This document shows, piece after piece, positions 26,597 to 35,932 of a DNA stretch of 64,000 nt. Both the position numbers and the translations under genes were made by a program. Each line of letters starts with the position of its first letter. Within the stretch, counting starts at the first letter, position 1. This stretch comes from Pseudomonadota bacterium (GTDB taxonomy: Bacteria > Pseudomonadota > Gammaproteobacteria > Halothiobacillales > Halothiobacillaceae), in the NCBI GenBank assembly GCA_021801265.1, contig JAJYYE010000010.1, positions 310,001 to 374,000 on the forward strand, in the 5' to 3' direction. The notes below the pieces were generated by a model. That model was not told the origin of the DNA, did no database searches, and saw only the letters and a list, made by a program, of their open reading frames with translations.

Positions 26597-28291
26597 ATGA
26601 CTCCTCCCGCCATTACAGGCCTGCTGGCCGCTTTAGTTAAAACCAACGTGATCGAGCCGCAGCGCGCGCTTGAAATTTTAGAAAAATCCCGCGCCAATAA
26701 AGAACCCCTGCTGCAAACTCTGATGGGCAATGGCGTTTCAGCGCTAAAAATTGCACGCGCCGCCTCTCAAAATTTCGGGCTGCCTCAAATAGATCTGGAT
26801 TCTTTCGATACAACCGATCTGCCGATTAATGTCGTTCCGGCGAAATTGTTAGAGAGTGGCAATGCACTCCCTTTGCGCAGACGGGGACGACGTTTAACCG
26901 TAGCGATGGCCGACCCCTCGGATTTAGGCATTCTGGAAAACTTCCGGTTCAGCACCAACCTCACCATTGAGGTGGTAGTGGCCGAGGCGACTAAAATTGC
27001 CCGCCTGCTCGAAGAGGCCGCGAATAATTCCATGGCCGGGTTGGCCGATCTGGACGATGATCTCGCCAATATTCAGATCGAGAGCGATAGTTTTGCCTCC
27101 GATGAAAAAAGTGACGATCCACTTCAAGATGACATTGTCGTCAAATTTGTCACCAAAGTACTCACCGATGCCATTCGCCGCAAAGCCTCCGATATCCATA
27201 TTGAACCCTATGAAAAACAGTTTCGGATTCGTGTGCGAATCGACGGGATCTTAACGGAAATCCCTCAGCCGCCCCGCCAATTGGCCGACCGCATTGTCTC
27301 TCGACTCAAGGTGATGAGCCGGATGGACATTTCCGAACGGCGCATTCCGCAAGATGGTCGAATTAAACTCAAATTATCAGCCGGCCGTTCCATCGACTTC
27401 CGGGTCAACTCCTGCCCGACGCTGTTCGGCGAGAAAATCGTGCTTCGAATTCTCGATCCCACCAGCGCCCAACTCGGGATCGACTCCTTGGGTTATGAAG
27501 AAGACCAGAAGCAGCTGTACATGAAGGCATTGAATCGCCCCTATGGCATGATTCTTGTCACCGGCCCCACCGGTTCGGGTAAAACCGTTTCGCTGTATAC
27601 GGGACTGAACATTCTCAACACAATGGATCGCAACATTTCTACCGCCGAAGACCCGGCTGAAATCGTGGTACCCGGCATCAATCAGGTGAATGTCAACGCG
27701 AAAATCGGACTCACGTTTGCTGCGGCACTGCGTGCGTTTCTACGTCAGGATCCCGATGTCATCATGGTCGGTGAGATCCGGGATTTGGAAACAGCTGAAA
27801 TTGCGATTAAAGCCGCCCAAACCGGCCACTTGGTGCTCTCCACGCTCCATACCAATGACGCGCCACAAACCTTGACGCGCTTGCTGAACATGGGTGTGCC
27901 GGGTTATAACATCGCATCATCCATCAACCTGATTATCGCCCAACGTCTGGCGCGGCGTCTGTGCAACACCTGCAAAACAGTGGACCATGTGCCGGATGAA
28001 GAACTCATCCGCGAAGGATTTAACCCGGCAGATGTACAAGCGGGCATGAAAATCTTCAAAGCGGTAGGCTGCGATCAGTGCACCAATGGCTACAAAGGCC
28101 GGATGGGCATTTATCAGGTGATGCCGGTCTCAGAAGAGATGGGACGTATTATCATGCGGGGCGGAAATTCGATGGAATTGGCCGAGCAGTCGGCCAAAGA
28201 AGGCATTAATGATTTAAGGCAATCCGGCATTCGCAAAGTGAAAGCCGGTATCACTAGCCTCGAAGAACTCAATCGGGTGACCAAGGATTAA
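26597..28291 (+). CDS. pilB: Type IV pilus assembly ATPase PilB
   Basis: 564 residues. N-terminal MshEN-type domain (about 1-150), then the secretion ATPase domain with Walker A GPTGSGKTVSLYTG (about residue 325), Asp box, Walker B VIMVGEIRDLETAE, His box STLHTNDAPQTLTR, and a zinc site made by CNTC and CDQC. It powers pilin polymerisation at the inner membrane. First gene of pilB-pilC-pilD, with 11- and 22-base gaps. A promoter candidate lies just upstream. Confidence 0.97.
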   Translation: MTPPAITGLLAALVKTNVIEPQRALEILEKSRANKEPLLQTLMGNGVSALKIARAASQNFGLPQIDLDSFDTTDLPINVVPAKLLESGNALPLRRRGRRLTVAMADPSDLGILENFRFSTNLTIEVVVAEATKIARLLEEAANNSMAGLADLDDDLANIQIESDSFASDEKSDDPLQDDIVVKFVTKVLTDAIRRKASDIHIEPYEKQFRIRVRIDGILTEIPQPPRQLADRIVSRLKVMSRMDISERRIPQDGRIKLKLSAGRSIDFRVNSCPTLFGEKIVLRILDPTSAQLGIDSLGYEEDQKQLYMKALNRPYGMILVTGPTGSGKTVSLYTGLNILNTMDRNISTAEDPAEIVVPGINQVNVNAKIGLTFAAALRAFLRQDPDVIMVGEIRDLETAEIAIKAAQTGHLVLSTLHTNDAPQTLTRLLNMGVPGYNIASSINLIIAQRLARRLCNTCKTVDHVPDEELIREGFNPADVQAGMKIFKAVGCDQCTNGYKGRMGIYQVMPVSEEMGRIIMRGGNSMELAEQSAKEGINDLRQSGIRKVKAGITSLEELNRVTKD

Positions 28292-28302
28292 GGGAGAACA
28301 CC

Positions 28303-29541
28303 ATGGCCGTTGCAGCAACCGCAAAGAAAAAACCCAAGGACGAAAAAACCGTCTTTGTTTACGATTCAAAAAATAAGGATGGCAAACTCGTTAAAGGTGA
28401 GATGAGCGCCCACAATGAGATGGTTGTTCGCGCCGAAGTCCGTCGTCTTGGGCTCACGGTGATCCGGGTCAAGAAAAAACCCAAACCCCTCTTTGCCAAT
28501 ACCGGCACGATCAACGCGAAAGACATTTCTGTTTTTGCTCGGCAACTGGCCACGATGATGACGGCCGGCTTGCCCATAGTTCAAGCGCTCGACATCATCG
28601 CGCAAAGCGCCGAAAAAGTGGCGATGCAAGAACTTATTACCACGGTAAAAAATGATCTGGAAAGCGGCTTAACCCTAGCAGACGCCTTGGACAAACATCG
28701 GCGCTACTTTGATGAGCTCTTCGTGAATCTTGTCCGCGCGGGGGAAAATTCTGGCTCGCTCGAGCTCGTACTCGACCGCATTGCCATCTACAAAGAAAAA
28801 AGTGAAAGCCTGAAAGGGAAAATCAAGAAAGCCTTGTTTTACCCGATCGCAGTCGTGGTGGTTGCGTTTATTGTGACAGCCATCTTGCTGATTTTCGTGA
28901 TCCCCCAGTTTAAAGAGCTGTTTGATGGCTTCGGCGCAACCCTCCCCGCCTTTACACTTTTCGTCATTGGGTTATCCGAAACCTTTCAAAAGAATTGGTA
29001 TTTTATTTTTGGTGGCATTGGCTTGGCCATCTTCCTGTTTGTGTATGTCAAACGGCGTTCCGATCCGTTCAATCACTTTCTGGATCGCTTGATTCTGAAA
29101 ATGCCAATTTTCGGTCCTCTGACAGAAAAAGCGGCGATTGCCCGCTTCGCTCGAACGCTGGGCACCATGTTTTCCGCTGGGGTTCCCTTGGTTGAGGCCA
29201 TGCCGCCAACTGCGGGCTCCACGGGCAATGCGATGTTCAAAGATGCCGTCATGAACATGCGCGATATCATCGCAGCAGGTTCGCCCCTCAAAGTTGCGAT
29301 GCAGCAATCCAAACTATTCCCGGTGATGGTGGTGCAAATGGTCGCAATTGGTGAAGAAACCGGTGCGCTCGACACCATGCTGGGCAAAGTGGCGGATATG
29401 TATGAAGAGGAAGTCGACAACATGGTCGATGCCATGTCGAGCTTGCTGGAACCGATGATTATGGCGTTTTTAGGGGTCGTTGTTGGCGGTCTGGTGATCG
29501 CCATGTACCTGCCCATTTTCAAACTCGGTTCCGTGGTTTAA
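28303..29541 (+). CDS. pilC: Type IV pilus inner-membrane platform protein PilC
   Basis: 412 residues with two GspF-type cytoplasmic domains (about 75-195 and 280-400) and three membrane helices (about 180-205, 230-250, 385-408). Conserved segments FARQLATMMTAGLPIVQAL and FARTLGTMFSAGVPLVEA. The N-terminus is Lys-rich (AATAKKKPKDEK). PilC couples the PilB motor to the growing pilus. A GGGAG ribosome site is eight bases before the ATG. Confidence 0.97.
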   Translation: MAVAATAKKKPKDEKTVFVYDSKNKDGKLVKGEMSAHNEMVVRAEVRRLGLTVIRVKKKPKPLFANTGTINAKDISVFARQLATMMTAGLPIVQALDIIAQSAEKVAMQELITTVKNDLESGLTLADALDKHRRYFDELFVNLVRAGENSGSLELVLDRIAIYKEKSESLKGKIKKALFYPIAVVVVAFIVTAILLIFVIPQFKELFDGFGATLPAFTLFVIGLSETFQKNWYFIFGGIGLAIFLFVYVKRRSDPFNHFLDRLILKMPIFGPLTEKAAIARFARTLGTMFSAGVPLVEAMPPTAGSTGNAMFKDAVMNMRDIIAAGSPLKVAMQQSKLFPVMVVQMVAIGEETGALDTMLGKVADMYEEEVDNMVDAMSSLLEPMIMAFLGVVVGGLVIAMYLPIFKLGSVV

Positions 29542-29563
29542 TCCCGGACTCAAAGAAAATTCA

Positions 29564-30460
29564 ATGATGACCCTCATCCCGACATGGGCAAGTTTTTTTG
29601 CAGAATATCCGCTGGCCTGGTTGATATTCGCCACGGTACTCGGTTTACTGATTGGCAGCTTTTTAAATGTCGTGATCCACCGCTTACCCATCATGATGGA
29701 ACACGGCTGGCGACAAGATTGCCGCGAATTACTGGAAGTTGCACCCACATCACCCGCGCCCGCAGTGTATAACCTCATAACACCGCGCTCAGCTTGCCCG
29801 AACTGTCAAACCCCGATTAAATCCTGGCAAAACATACCGGTCATTAGCTGGGTCGCATTACGCGGCCAATGCGCGCACTGTGGCCACAAAATCAGTATTC
29901 AGTACCCCATGATTGAATTATTGAGCGGATTGCTCACCGTACTCGCTGCCTGGAAATTTGGGGTATCGGCTACCACACTTGCCGCCTGGATATTTGGCTG
30001 GGTTTTGCTTACTGCAGCAGTCATTGATTTAAAAACCACGCTCCTCCCCGATGTTTTAACCCTACCCTTGATGTGGCTAGGAATTTTTCTGGCCTTAATC
30101 GGCTCTGGAACGATCATTTCGCTCAAGGAGGCCGTGATCGGGGCAATGGTGGGATATCTCGCCCTGTGGAGTGTGTATTGGTTATTTAAACTCGCCACGG
30201 GGCGGGAAGGCATGGGTTATGGAGATTTCAAACTTCTTGCCGCATTGGGTTCATGGCTGGGGTGGCAGCAGCTCCCTTTAGTCTTAATTATCGCAGCAGG
30301 TGTTGGCGCCTTGGTGGGTATGGGTATGGTTTTGTTTTTGAAACATGACCAACGCATCCCGATCCCATTTGGACCTTATTTGGCGAGTGCGGGGCTTCTG
30401 GGGTTTTATCTTGGCGAGCCAATCTTGCGGTTTTATTTGGGCAATGCGGGCCTAAATTAA
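29564..30460 (+). CDS. pilD: Prepilin leader peptidase / N-methyltransferase PilD
   Basis: 298 residues, polytopic membrane aspartyl protease. The cytoplasmic loop has the two Cys pairs ACPNC and CAHC of the methyltransferase half; catalytic aspartates are in VIDLKTTLLPD and MGYGDFKLLAALG. Removes the leader from prepilins and methylates the new N-terminus. Either of two adjacent ATG codons (29564, 29567) could start it. Last of pilBCD, with coaE following, as in Pseudomonas. Confidence 0.97.
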   Translation: MMTLIPTWASFFAEYPLAWLIFATVLGLLIGSFLNVVIHRLPIMMEHGWRQDCRELLEVAPTSPAPAVYNLITPRSACPNCQTPIKSWQNIPVISWVALRGQCAHCGHKISIQYPMIELLSGLLTVLAAWKFGVSATTLAAWIFGWVLLTAAVIDLKTTLLPDVLTLPLMWLGIFLALIGSGTIISLKEAVIGAMVGYLALWSVYWLFKLATGREGMGYGDFKLLAALGSWLGWQQLPLVLIIAAGVGALVGMGMVLFLKHDQRIPIPFGPYLASAGLLGFYLGEPILRFYLGNAGLN

Positions 30461-30530
30461 TCCACACCGTATTAATCCACACCGTGAAACATTCAGATGA
30501 CGGCTTATCTCATCGGGGTCAAAGAAGAAC

Positions 30531-31145
30531 ATGGGATTAATCATTGGCTTAACTGGCGGCATTGCCAGTGGCAAGAGCACGGTAGCGAGTTTTTTAGAAA
30601 CCCAGAATGTCCCCATTATCGATACTGATCAGTTGAGTCGGGAATTGGTTGAACCGAATCGACCCGCGCTGAAAGCCATCACCGATGCCTTTGGTCAAAC
30701 GATACTACAACCCAATGGGCAACTGGATCGAGCGGCGTTGCGGACCAAAATTTTTAGCAATGCGACATCGCGTAAAACGTTAGAAGCAATTTTACATCCC
30801 GCCATTCGAGCACTCGCTCAACACCGCGCCCTGGAAGCGGCGGCCCAATCGCCCTATGTGCTGGTCGTGATCCCTTTGCTCGCCGAACCCGGGGTGTATC
30901 CGAATTATCGCTGGCTAAACCGGGTTATTGGCATTCGAGCAACGCCGAATCTCCAACGACATCGTTTAATGCGACGCCCTGGAATGAATGCCGAACGCGC
31001 GGACCAAATGCTCGCTGCACAAAGCACCGATGAACTCCGCGCAACCATCGTGGACGATTGGCTCGACAACACCGGCGATCTGGCGCAACTCGAAGAGCAA
31101 ACGATGCGTTTGCACCAACGACTCCTGACAGCCTGTCGGACTTAA
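30531..31145 (+). CDS. coaE: Dephospho-CoA kinase CoaE
   Basis: 204 residues. Final step of coenzyme A synthesis. P-loop GLTGGIASGKSTVA (residues 6-19), IIDTDQLSREL, LHPAIRA and the VIPLLAEPG segment are typical. The usual pilBCD-coaE order holds, but yacG does not follow. The last codons (Leu-Thr-Ala-Cys-Arg-Thr-stop) are encoded by the left arm of repeat copy C, so the natural end of the protein may have been replaced. Confidence 0.96.
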   Translation: MGLIIGLTGGIASGKSTVASFLETQNVPIIDTDQLSRELVEPNRPALKAITDAFGQTILQPNGQLDRAALRTKIFSNATSRKTLEAILHPAIRALAQHRALEAAAQSPYVLVVIPLLAEPGVYPNYRWLNRVIGIRATPNLQRHRLMRRPGMNAERADQMLAAQSTDELRATIVDDWLDNTGDLAQLEEQTMRLHQRLLTACRT

Positions 31146-31292
31146 CGCAGTCCTGCTGCAGAAAAGCCGGGTTTGGTCCTGTCTCCCCCTCTTTTTCGTT
31201 CAATGGAACAACCATTCGCCTCAAAAGCGTGAACAATCCGCCTCAAACGAGTCTTCCCTTCGGGGCGGATGGTTAATCCGACAGGCTGCCAG
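31125..31292. repeat. Inverted-repeat element (MITE-like), copy C
   Basis: About 168 bases bounded by arms CTGACAGCCTGTCGGACTTA (31125-31144) and TAATCCGACAGGCTGCCAG (31274-31292). The inside (about 129 bases) codes for nothing recognisable and differs from copy D of similar size. The left arm overlaps the coaE stop. The rest of the space up to 31391 shows no gene. Confidence 0.65.
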
Positions 31293-31391
31293 ATACCGCC
31301 AAACTCGTCATTTAAATCCAGTGGGCTAAATACCCCTTTTGAATAATTTCAGACAAGTGACCCTAAAAACCCGTTGGACACATCAAACGAA

Positions 31392-31922
31392 TCAATGGGG
31401 AAATTCTGCCGCGCGCGTCACGCGCAACCACTGCTGCAATTGCCACCATGCGGTCGCCCCCACCCGAGATTGAGTCAACCATAACGCCACCCGTTGCCCT
31501 TCAACACTCACCAACTCCAAACCAACGAGGGATGTGCCCGTCCATAACCACCGCACTTCGCCTTCGATACGCGCGCCCGATGAATCCTGCCAATGAGCCC
31601 GCTCACCCCCCAAGGTTAAATACCCTGTGCCAAACCACGCAACAGGACGATTTTTTGCGAGAACCCATAAAAAAATAGCCGCCGCGAAACCGGCCGCTAT
31701 CGACATCCCGATCGGTAAATCCAGCGCAACCCCACACAACCCAATGGCCAACGCCGCCAAGCCCTGCATTAACCACCATAGACGGGTTAAGCCTTTATCC
31801 TGCCAAAGCACAGCCGACCAAACGGAAGGAATCATCATGAATAGTCCTATTGCATGCCTTGAGGTAAAAATATCGAACGCATGATCATCAGGCCAATCGA
31901 TCAGGAGCCGAACGGAATTCAA
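31392..31922 (-). CDS. YgfX-like membrane protein
   Basis: 176 residues. Two close hydrophobic segments (about 50-66 and 70-88, LAALAIGLCGVALDL and GMSIAAGFAAAIFLWVL) are followed by a beta-rich C-terminal part with GYLTLGGERAHWQD and VALWLTQSRVGATAWWQLQQWLRV, resembling the HLWLAxDSMxxxEWRDLRRIL end of E. coli YgfX. It is divergent from ygfZ, the same neighbourhood as in E. coli. The SdhE gene that usually sits between them is absent. YgfX has been described as a toxin-like or membrane partner of SdhE; function here is uncertain. Confidence 0.55.
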   Translation of the reverse strand: MNSVRLLIDWPDDHAFDIFTSRHAIGLFMMIPSVWSAVLWQDKGLTRLWWLMQGLAALAIGLCGVALDLPIGMSIAAGFAAAIFLWVLAKNRPVAWFGTGYLTLGGERAHWQDSSGARIEGEVRWLWTGTSLVGLELVSVEGQRVALWLTQSRVGATAWWQLQQWLRVTRAAEFPH

Positions 31923-32050
31923 GTGGCCGACATGAAATTTCGCCCCATGCGAATCCCGTACCGTTGAAACAAAATGCGTCGGTACGACTGTGCCACAACA
32001 CGCGTCAATGCTATCCTGTCAACCCTACCACTCAACTGAAAACTAATGCT

Positions 32051-33079
32051 ATGAACACCGCGTGGATCAATTTTCTGCACGCTCAATCGCCTGCTGTAGC
32101 GGAGTTTAATCCTGAAAACACAGGGTGGCTGGCCTTAAGCAATCGCGCCAGCATCCGCGTTTCAGGCAGTGATGCCGCAGACTTTTTGCAAGCCATGCTC
32201 ACGCAAGAAATACTTGCACTCACCCCATCCCACGCAGCGCGCAGTGCCCTGTGCAACGCCAAAGGCCGGATGCTGACCACGTTACTCATTCACCCGAAGC
32301 ACACCGAGCAAGGCAGCGAATATCACCTCACTGTGCCACAGGATTTGCGGGTTGATTTGCTCAAAACGTTAAAATTATATGTGTTGCGGCGACGCGTGAT
32401 GCTGGAACTCGTCGAAGACTGGGGGTTTATCGGCATACTGAACCCTCATCACACCCTGCTGCTGGCGGTGGGGATCGACGCCGAACCTGCTGAAACACTG
32501 GCACAACCGCAGTTGAATAACGGCCTGATTGCCACGTGGGAGCATCACGCTGCAACCCCTCGCCTATCACTCCAAGGTCCCCTGAGCGCCTTAATGGCGG
32601 TGGGGCAACAAATCGCATCACCCCGCAACGTATGGGTTGCGCCCGCCGTGTGGGATTGCGCCGAAATTCAAGACGGTATCCCTGAAATTCATCCAGGCAC
32701 CTGTCTGCACTTTGTACCGCAGTGGGTCAACCTCGATTTTTTAAATGCAGTCAGCTTCAACAAGGGCTGTTATCCCGGTCAGGAGATTATTGCCCGTCTG
32801 CATTATCTGGGGAAATCAAATCGGCGGATGATCATGGGGCGCATCACGCACTCGGCCCCACTGCAACCGGGCACGTTGATTCACGTACAGAACACACCGG
32901 ATACCGAAGCGGGGGAGATTGTACGCAGCGCGCCGTGTGAATCGGGCAATGAATCCGATCAACTATTTCTTGCCGTTATCCGTCTGAACCACGCACACGA
33001 TGCCCTAACTGTAGCGCAACACCCCTGCGTGCTGTATCCCAGCCCGTTCGTGGAAGCCGACCCGGTGCAAACCCATTAA
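32051..33079 (+). CDS. ygfZ: Folate-binding iron-sulfur assembly protein YgfZ
   Basis: 342 residues. Related to glycine cleavage T protein, with the YgfZ signature FNKGCYPGQEIIARLHYLGK (about residues 235-255). YgfZ/IBA57 proteins use folate and help with 4Fe-4S assembly or repair, including enzymes such as MiaB. N-terminal segment WLALSNRASIRVSG and DAADFLQAMLTQ are typical. ATG at 32051 is chosen; an upstream in-frame ATG at 31964 would add 29 residues unlike the family. Confidence 0.93.
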   Translation: MNTAWINFLHAQSPAVAEFNPENTGWLALSNRASIRVSGSDAADFLQAMLTQEILALTPSHAARSALCNAKGRMLTTLLIHPKHTEQGSEYHLTVPQDLRVDLLKTLKLYVLRRRVMLELVEDWGFIGILNPHHTLLLAVGIDAEPAETLAQPQLNNGLIATWEHHAATPRLSLQGPLSALMAVGQQIASPRNVWVAPAVWDCAEIQDGIPEIHPGTCLHFVPQWVNLDFLNAVSFNKGCYPGQEIIARLHYLGKSNRRMIMGRITHSAPLQPGTLIHVQNTPDTEAGEIVRSAPCESGNESDQLFLAVIRLNHAHDALTVAQHPCVLYPSPFVEADPVQTH

Positions 33080-33244
33080 CCCCTACATTTACTCTTAAAA
33101 TAATTTAACTCACCTCCCAGTTTGTGGACTTTATTAACACACACAAAACCACCAAGACCCCATTGGGTTGAGTTGAATTAAACATAGCGATGGCATAAGG
33201 TATCTTTCGCTATCAATCAAATTTATTGCAGAAGAAGTTAAGTC

Positions 33245-34033
33245 ATGACAACAAATCCAGACATCCTCACCATCGGCAGCCGTCAATTTCATTCCCGCCT
33301 GCTGACCGGTACCGGTAAATTTAAAGACATGGCCGAAACACAAGCCGCATCAGAAGCCGCTGGCGCACAAATTGTGACCGTGGCCATTCGTCGCAGCAAC
33401 ATCGGCCAAAATCCGGGCGAGCCGAATTTACTCGATATTCTGACCCCCGATCGGTACACCATCCTCCCGAATACGGCCGGTTGCTATACCGCTGAAGACG
33501 CCGTGCGTACCTGCAAACTCGCACGTGAACTGCTGGATGGTCACAACCTCGTCAAGCTCGAAGTCTTAGGCGATGCCAAAACCTTGTACCCCGACGTGGT
33601 CGCTACCCTGAAAGCCGCAGAAATCCTGGTGGCCGATGGCTTTGAGGTGATGGTGTACACCTCAGATGACCCCATCATCTGCCAACGACTCGAAGAAATT
33701 GGCTGCGTGGCCGTCATGCCATTGGCGGCACCCATTGGCTCAGGCTTGGGGATTCAAAATAAATACAACCTGCTGACGATCATCGAAAATGCAAAAGTAC
33801 CGATTATTGTTGATGCGGGCGTGGGTACCGCCTCTGATGCGGCGATTGCCATGGAACTCGGCTGCGACGGCGTGCTGATGAATACCGCGATTGCCGCCGC
33901 CAGAAATCCGGTATTAATGGCTTCCGCGATGAAAAAAGCGATCGAAGCCGGGCGCGAAGCCTTCTTAGCTGGGCGAATGCCGCGCAAACGATACGCCAGC
34001 GCCTCATCCCCTGTCGATGGATTGTTTTTTTGA
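33245..34033 (+). CDS. thiG: Thiazole synthase ThiG
   Basis: 262 residues. A TIM-barrel enzyme that forms the thiazole ring of thiamine from DXP, dehydroglycine and ThiS-thiocarboxylate. The Schiff-base lysine is in LVKLEVLGD (about residue 102); [13 protein letters not shown] and GVLMNTAIA are the phosphate-binding segments. No thiS gene precedes it: the 165 bases between ygfZ and thiG hold no matching small frame. trmB follows closely. Confidence 0.97.
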   Translation: MTTNPDILTIGSRQFHSRLLTGTGKFKDMAETQAASEAAGAQIVTVAIRRSNIGQNPGEPNLLDILTPDRYTILPNTAGCYTAEDAVRTCKLARELLDGHNLVKLEVLGDAKTLYPDVVATLKAAEILVADGFEVMVYTSDDPIICQRLEEIGCVAVMPLAAPIGSGLGIQNKYNLLTIIENAKVPIIVDAGVGTASDAAIAMELGCDGVLMNTAIAAARNPVLMASAMKKAIEAGREAFLAGRMPRKRYASASSPVDGLFF

Positions 34034-34041
34034 GCCCCCCC

Positions 34042-34764
34042 ATGATTGATCACCGAATACCGACCATACAACCAACAGAACAAGCACCACACCGCGCCAT
34101 CCGTTCGTTTATCCGCCGTGAAGGCCGACTGACCGTCGCGCAAACACGTGCCATCAATGAGCTATTTCCCCCCATGGCGCTTGCGGGCATGGGCACGGCA
34201 CTCGACTTATCGGCCGTATTTGGTCGAACTGCACCCCTGACACTCGAAATCGGCTTTGGCAATGGTGAAAGTTTGCTGACCATGGCCGCCGCCGCACCCG
34301 AGCAGGATTTTATCGGCATCGAAGTGCACCGACCGGGCGTGGGGCATTTACTGCTTGGCATCGAGCGTCTTGGGCTGACCAATATCCGCATTGTGGCGGA
34401 TGATGCGGTTCCTTTTTTACAACAGCGGCTTAACCCGCACAGTCTTGATCGCCTGTTGCTGTATTTCCCCGACCCATGGCATAAATCTCGCCATCACAAG
34501 CGCCGGATCGTTCAAACCGAATTTGCCGATCTCGTGGCCGACCGGCTCAAACCCCGTGGCCTGTGGCATTTGGCCACCGATTGGGCGCCGTATGCCGAAC
34601 ATATGCGTGCGGTGCTGGACGCGCATCCTGCATTTAAACCAGAGCACAGGGATATCGGTGAGGCAGCGCGCCCCAACTGGCGCCCCGAAACTAAATTTGA
34701 GCGACGTGGCATCCGCTTAAATCATGCGGTTTTTGATCTGCTCTATCGGCGTACCGCCCGATAA
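34042..34764 (+). CDS. trmB: tRNA (guanine-N7-)-methyltransferase TrmB
   Basis: 240 residues. SAM-dependent methylation of G46 in tRNA. Motifs: LEIGFGNGESLLTMA (SAM loop, about residues 68-82), YFPDPWHKSRHHKRR, TDWAPYAEHM and TKFERRGIRLNH. The ATG is at 34042; a TTG at 34030 overlapping the thiG stop is another possible start and would give translational coupling. thiG-trmB is a common gene pair in gamma- and betaproteobacteria. Confidence 0.96.
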   Translation: MIDHRIPTIQPTEQAPHRAIRSFIRREGRLTVAQTRAINELFPPMALAGMGTALDLSAVFGRTAPLTLEIGFGNGESLLTMAAAAPEQDFIGIEVHRPGVGHLLLGIERLGLTNIRIVADDAVPFLQQRLNPHSLDRLLLYFPDPWHKSRHHKRRIVQTEFADLVADRLKPRGLWHLATDWAPYAEHMRAVLDAHPAFKPEHRDIGEAARPNWRPETKFERRGIRLNHAVFDLLYRRTAR

Positions 34765-34810
34765 ACACACCTAAATTGGAACCAAGTGCCAAATTTTGCA
34801 TCGGTTTGGC

Positions 34811-34839
34811 TTGTTCGACCGTCTATAAACGCCTAATAT
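34811..34839 (+). promoter_or_regulatory. Candidate sigma-70 promoter of phosphoribulokinase gene
   Basis: TTGTTC (34811-34816) and TAATAT (34834-34839) are spaced by exactly 17 bases, 109 bases before the ATG. Matches are 3 of 6 and 4 of 6. It lies in the otherwise empty 183-base space after trmB. Confidence 0.4.
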
Positions 34840-34947
34840 CGCCATGCTAAGTGAGAAATCCCCGAGTCGCATTTGATCAGCTCTCGCCGCCCCGCGATGG
34901 CCTGATCCAATGTGATTCTTTTTTTGTCTTTGAGTTTAGGAGCAGCT

Positions 34948-35841
34948 ATGTCCGTTAAGCATCCCGTCGTTGCCGTGACCGGTTCATCAGGCGCAGGTAC
35001 CACCACCGTTAAGCGCGCGTTCGAGCAAGTTTTCCGTCGTGAAAACTTAACCCCCGTTGTGATTGAAGGCGATAGCTTTCACAGTCTCTCCCGGATGGAA
35101 TTTCGCGAAGCGGTAAAAAAAGCCGAAGCAGCAGGTAATTTCTCGTTCTCGCATTTTGGCCCTGAAGCCAACCATTTCGATAAACTCGGCGAGTTGTTTA
35201 AAACTTATGGGGAATCCGGCACCGGGAAAAAGCGCTATTACATTCATAGCGATCAAGAAGCCCTTGAGCATAATGCCCGCCTAAACACTAGCCTCAAACC
35301 GGGCGAATTCACCCCATGGGAAGATATTCCCAGTGGTACCGATTTACTGTTCTATGAAGGCCTGCACGGCCTGGTCAAAACCGATGCCGTTGATGCTTCC
35401 GCACACGTTGACTTAGGGGTCGGTGTTGTACCCATCATCAACCTGGAGTGGATTCAAAAAATCTTCCGCGATAACGCCGAACGCGGTTATTCCGCTGAAG
35501 CCACAGTGGATACTATCCTGCGTCGGATGCCAGATTATATTAACCACGTCACCCCGCAGTTTTCGCGCACCGACATCAACTTTCAGCGCGTACCCACGGT
35601 AGATACCTCAAACCCATTCATCACGCGCGATATCCCAACCCCTGATGAAAGTTTAGTCATTATCCATTTCAGTCGACCAACCAAAGTCGGGACGGATTTC
35701 CCCTTCCTGCTCTCGATGATCCCCGGCTCGTTCATGTCGCGCTACAACACCATCGTGGTACCCGGCGGCAAAATGAGCTACGCCATGGATTTAATTTTAA
35801 CCCCACTCATTCATCAAATGATTGAAAAACGTAATGGCTAA
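34948..35841 (+). CDS. prkB: Phosphoribulokinase
   Basis: 297 residues, the proteobacterial type (PrkB/CbbP). Phosphorylates ribulose 5-phosphate to ribulose 1,5-bisphosphate, the CO2 acceptor of the Calvin cycle. P-loop-like GSSGAGTTTVKRAFE (about residues 12-26), the IEGDSFHSLSRMEF segment with the catalytic aspartate, HFGPEANHFD, and FYEGLHGLV are all present. AGGAG lies before the ATG at 34948. It stands alone, with its own promoter candidate and a strong terminator; Rubisco and carboxysome genes must lie elsewhere. Strong evidence for autotrophy. Confidence 0.96.
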   Translation: MSVKHPVVAVTGSSGAGTTTVKRAFEQVFRRENLTPVVIEGDSFHSLSRMEFREAVKKAEAAGNFSFSHFGPEANHFDKLGELFKTYGESGTGKKRYYIHSDQEALEHNARLNTSLKPGEFTPWEDIPSGTDLLFYEGLHGLVKTDAVDASAHVDLGVGVVPIINLEWIQKIFRDNAERGYSAEATVDTILRRMPDYINHVTPQFSRTDINFQRVPTVDTSNPFITRDIPTPDESLVIIHFSRPTKVGTDFPFLLSMIPGSFMSRYNTIVVPGGKMSYAMDLILTPLIHQMIEKRNG

Positions 35842-35894
35842 ACGTCGTTCATGGCGGGGTGAACACACGGCCCCCACTCAGGTTTAATCAAACG

Positions 35895-35932
35895 AAAAAT
35901 CCCCGCGAAGTGCTTACTTCGCGGGGATTTTT
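35895..35932. terminator. Strong bidirectional terminator after phosphoribulokinase
   Basis: A perfect 17-bp stem (35895-35911 with 35916-35932, core ATCCCCGCGAAGT) closes a 4-base loop and is flanked by A and T runs, so it can work on both strands. It ends prkB transcription. Confidence 0.93.
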
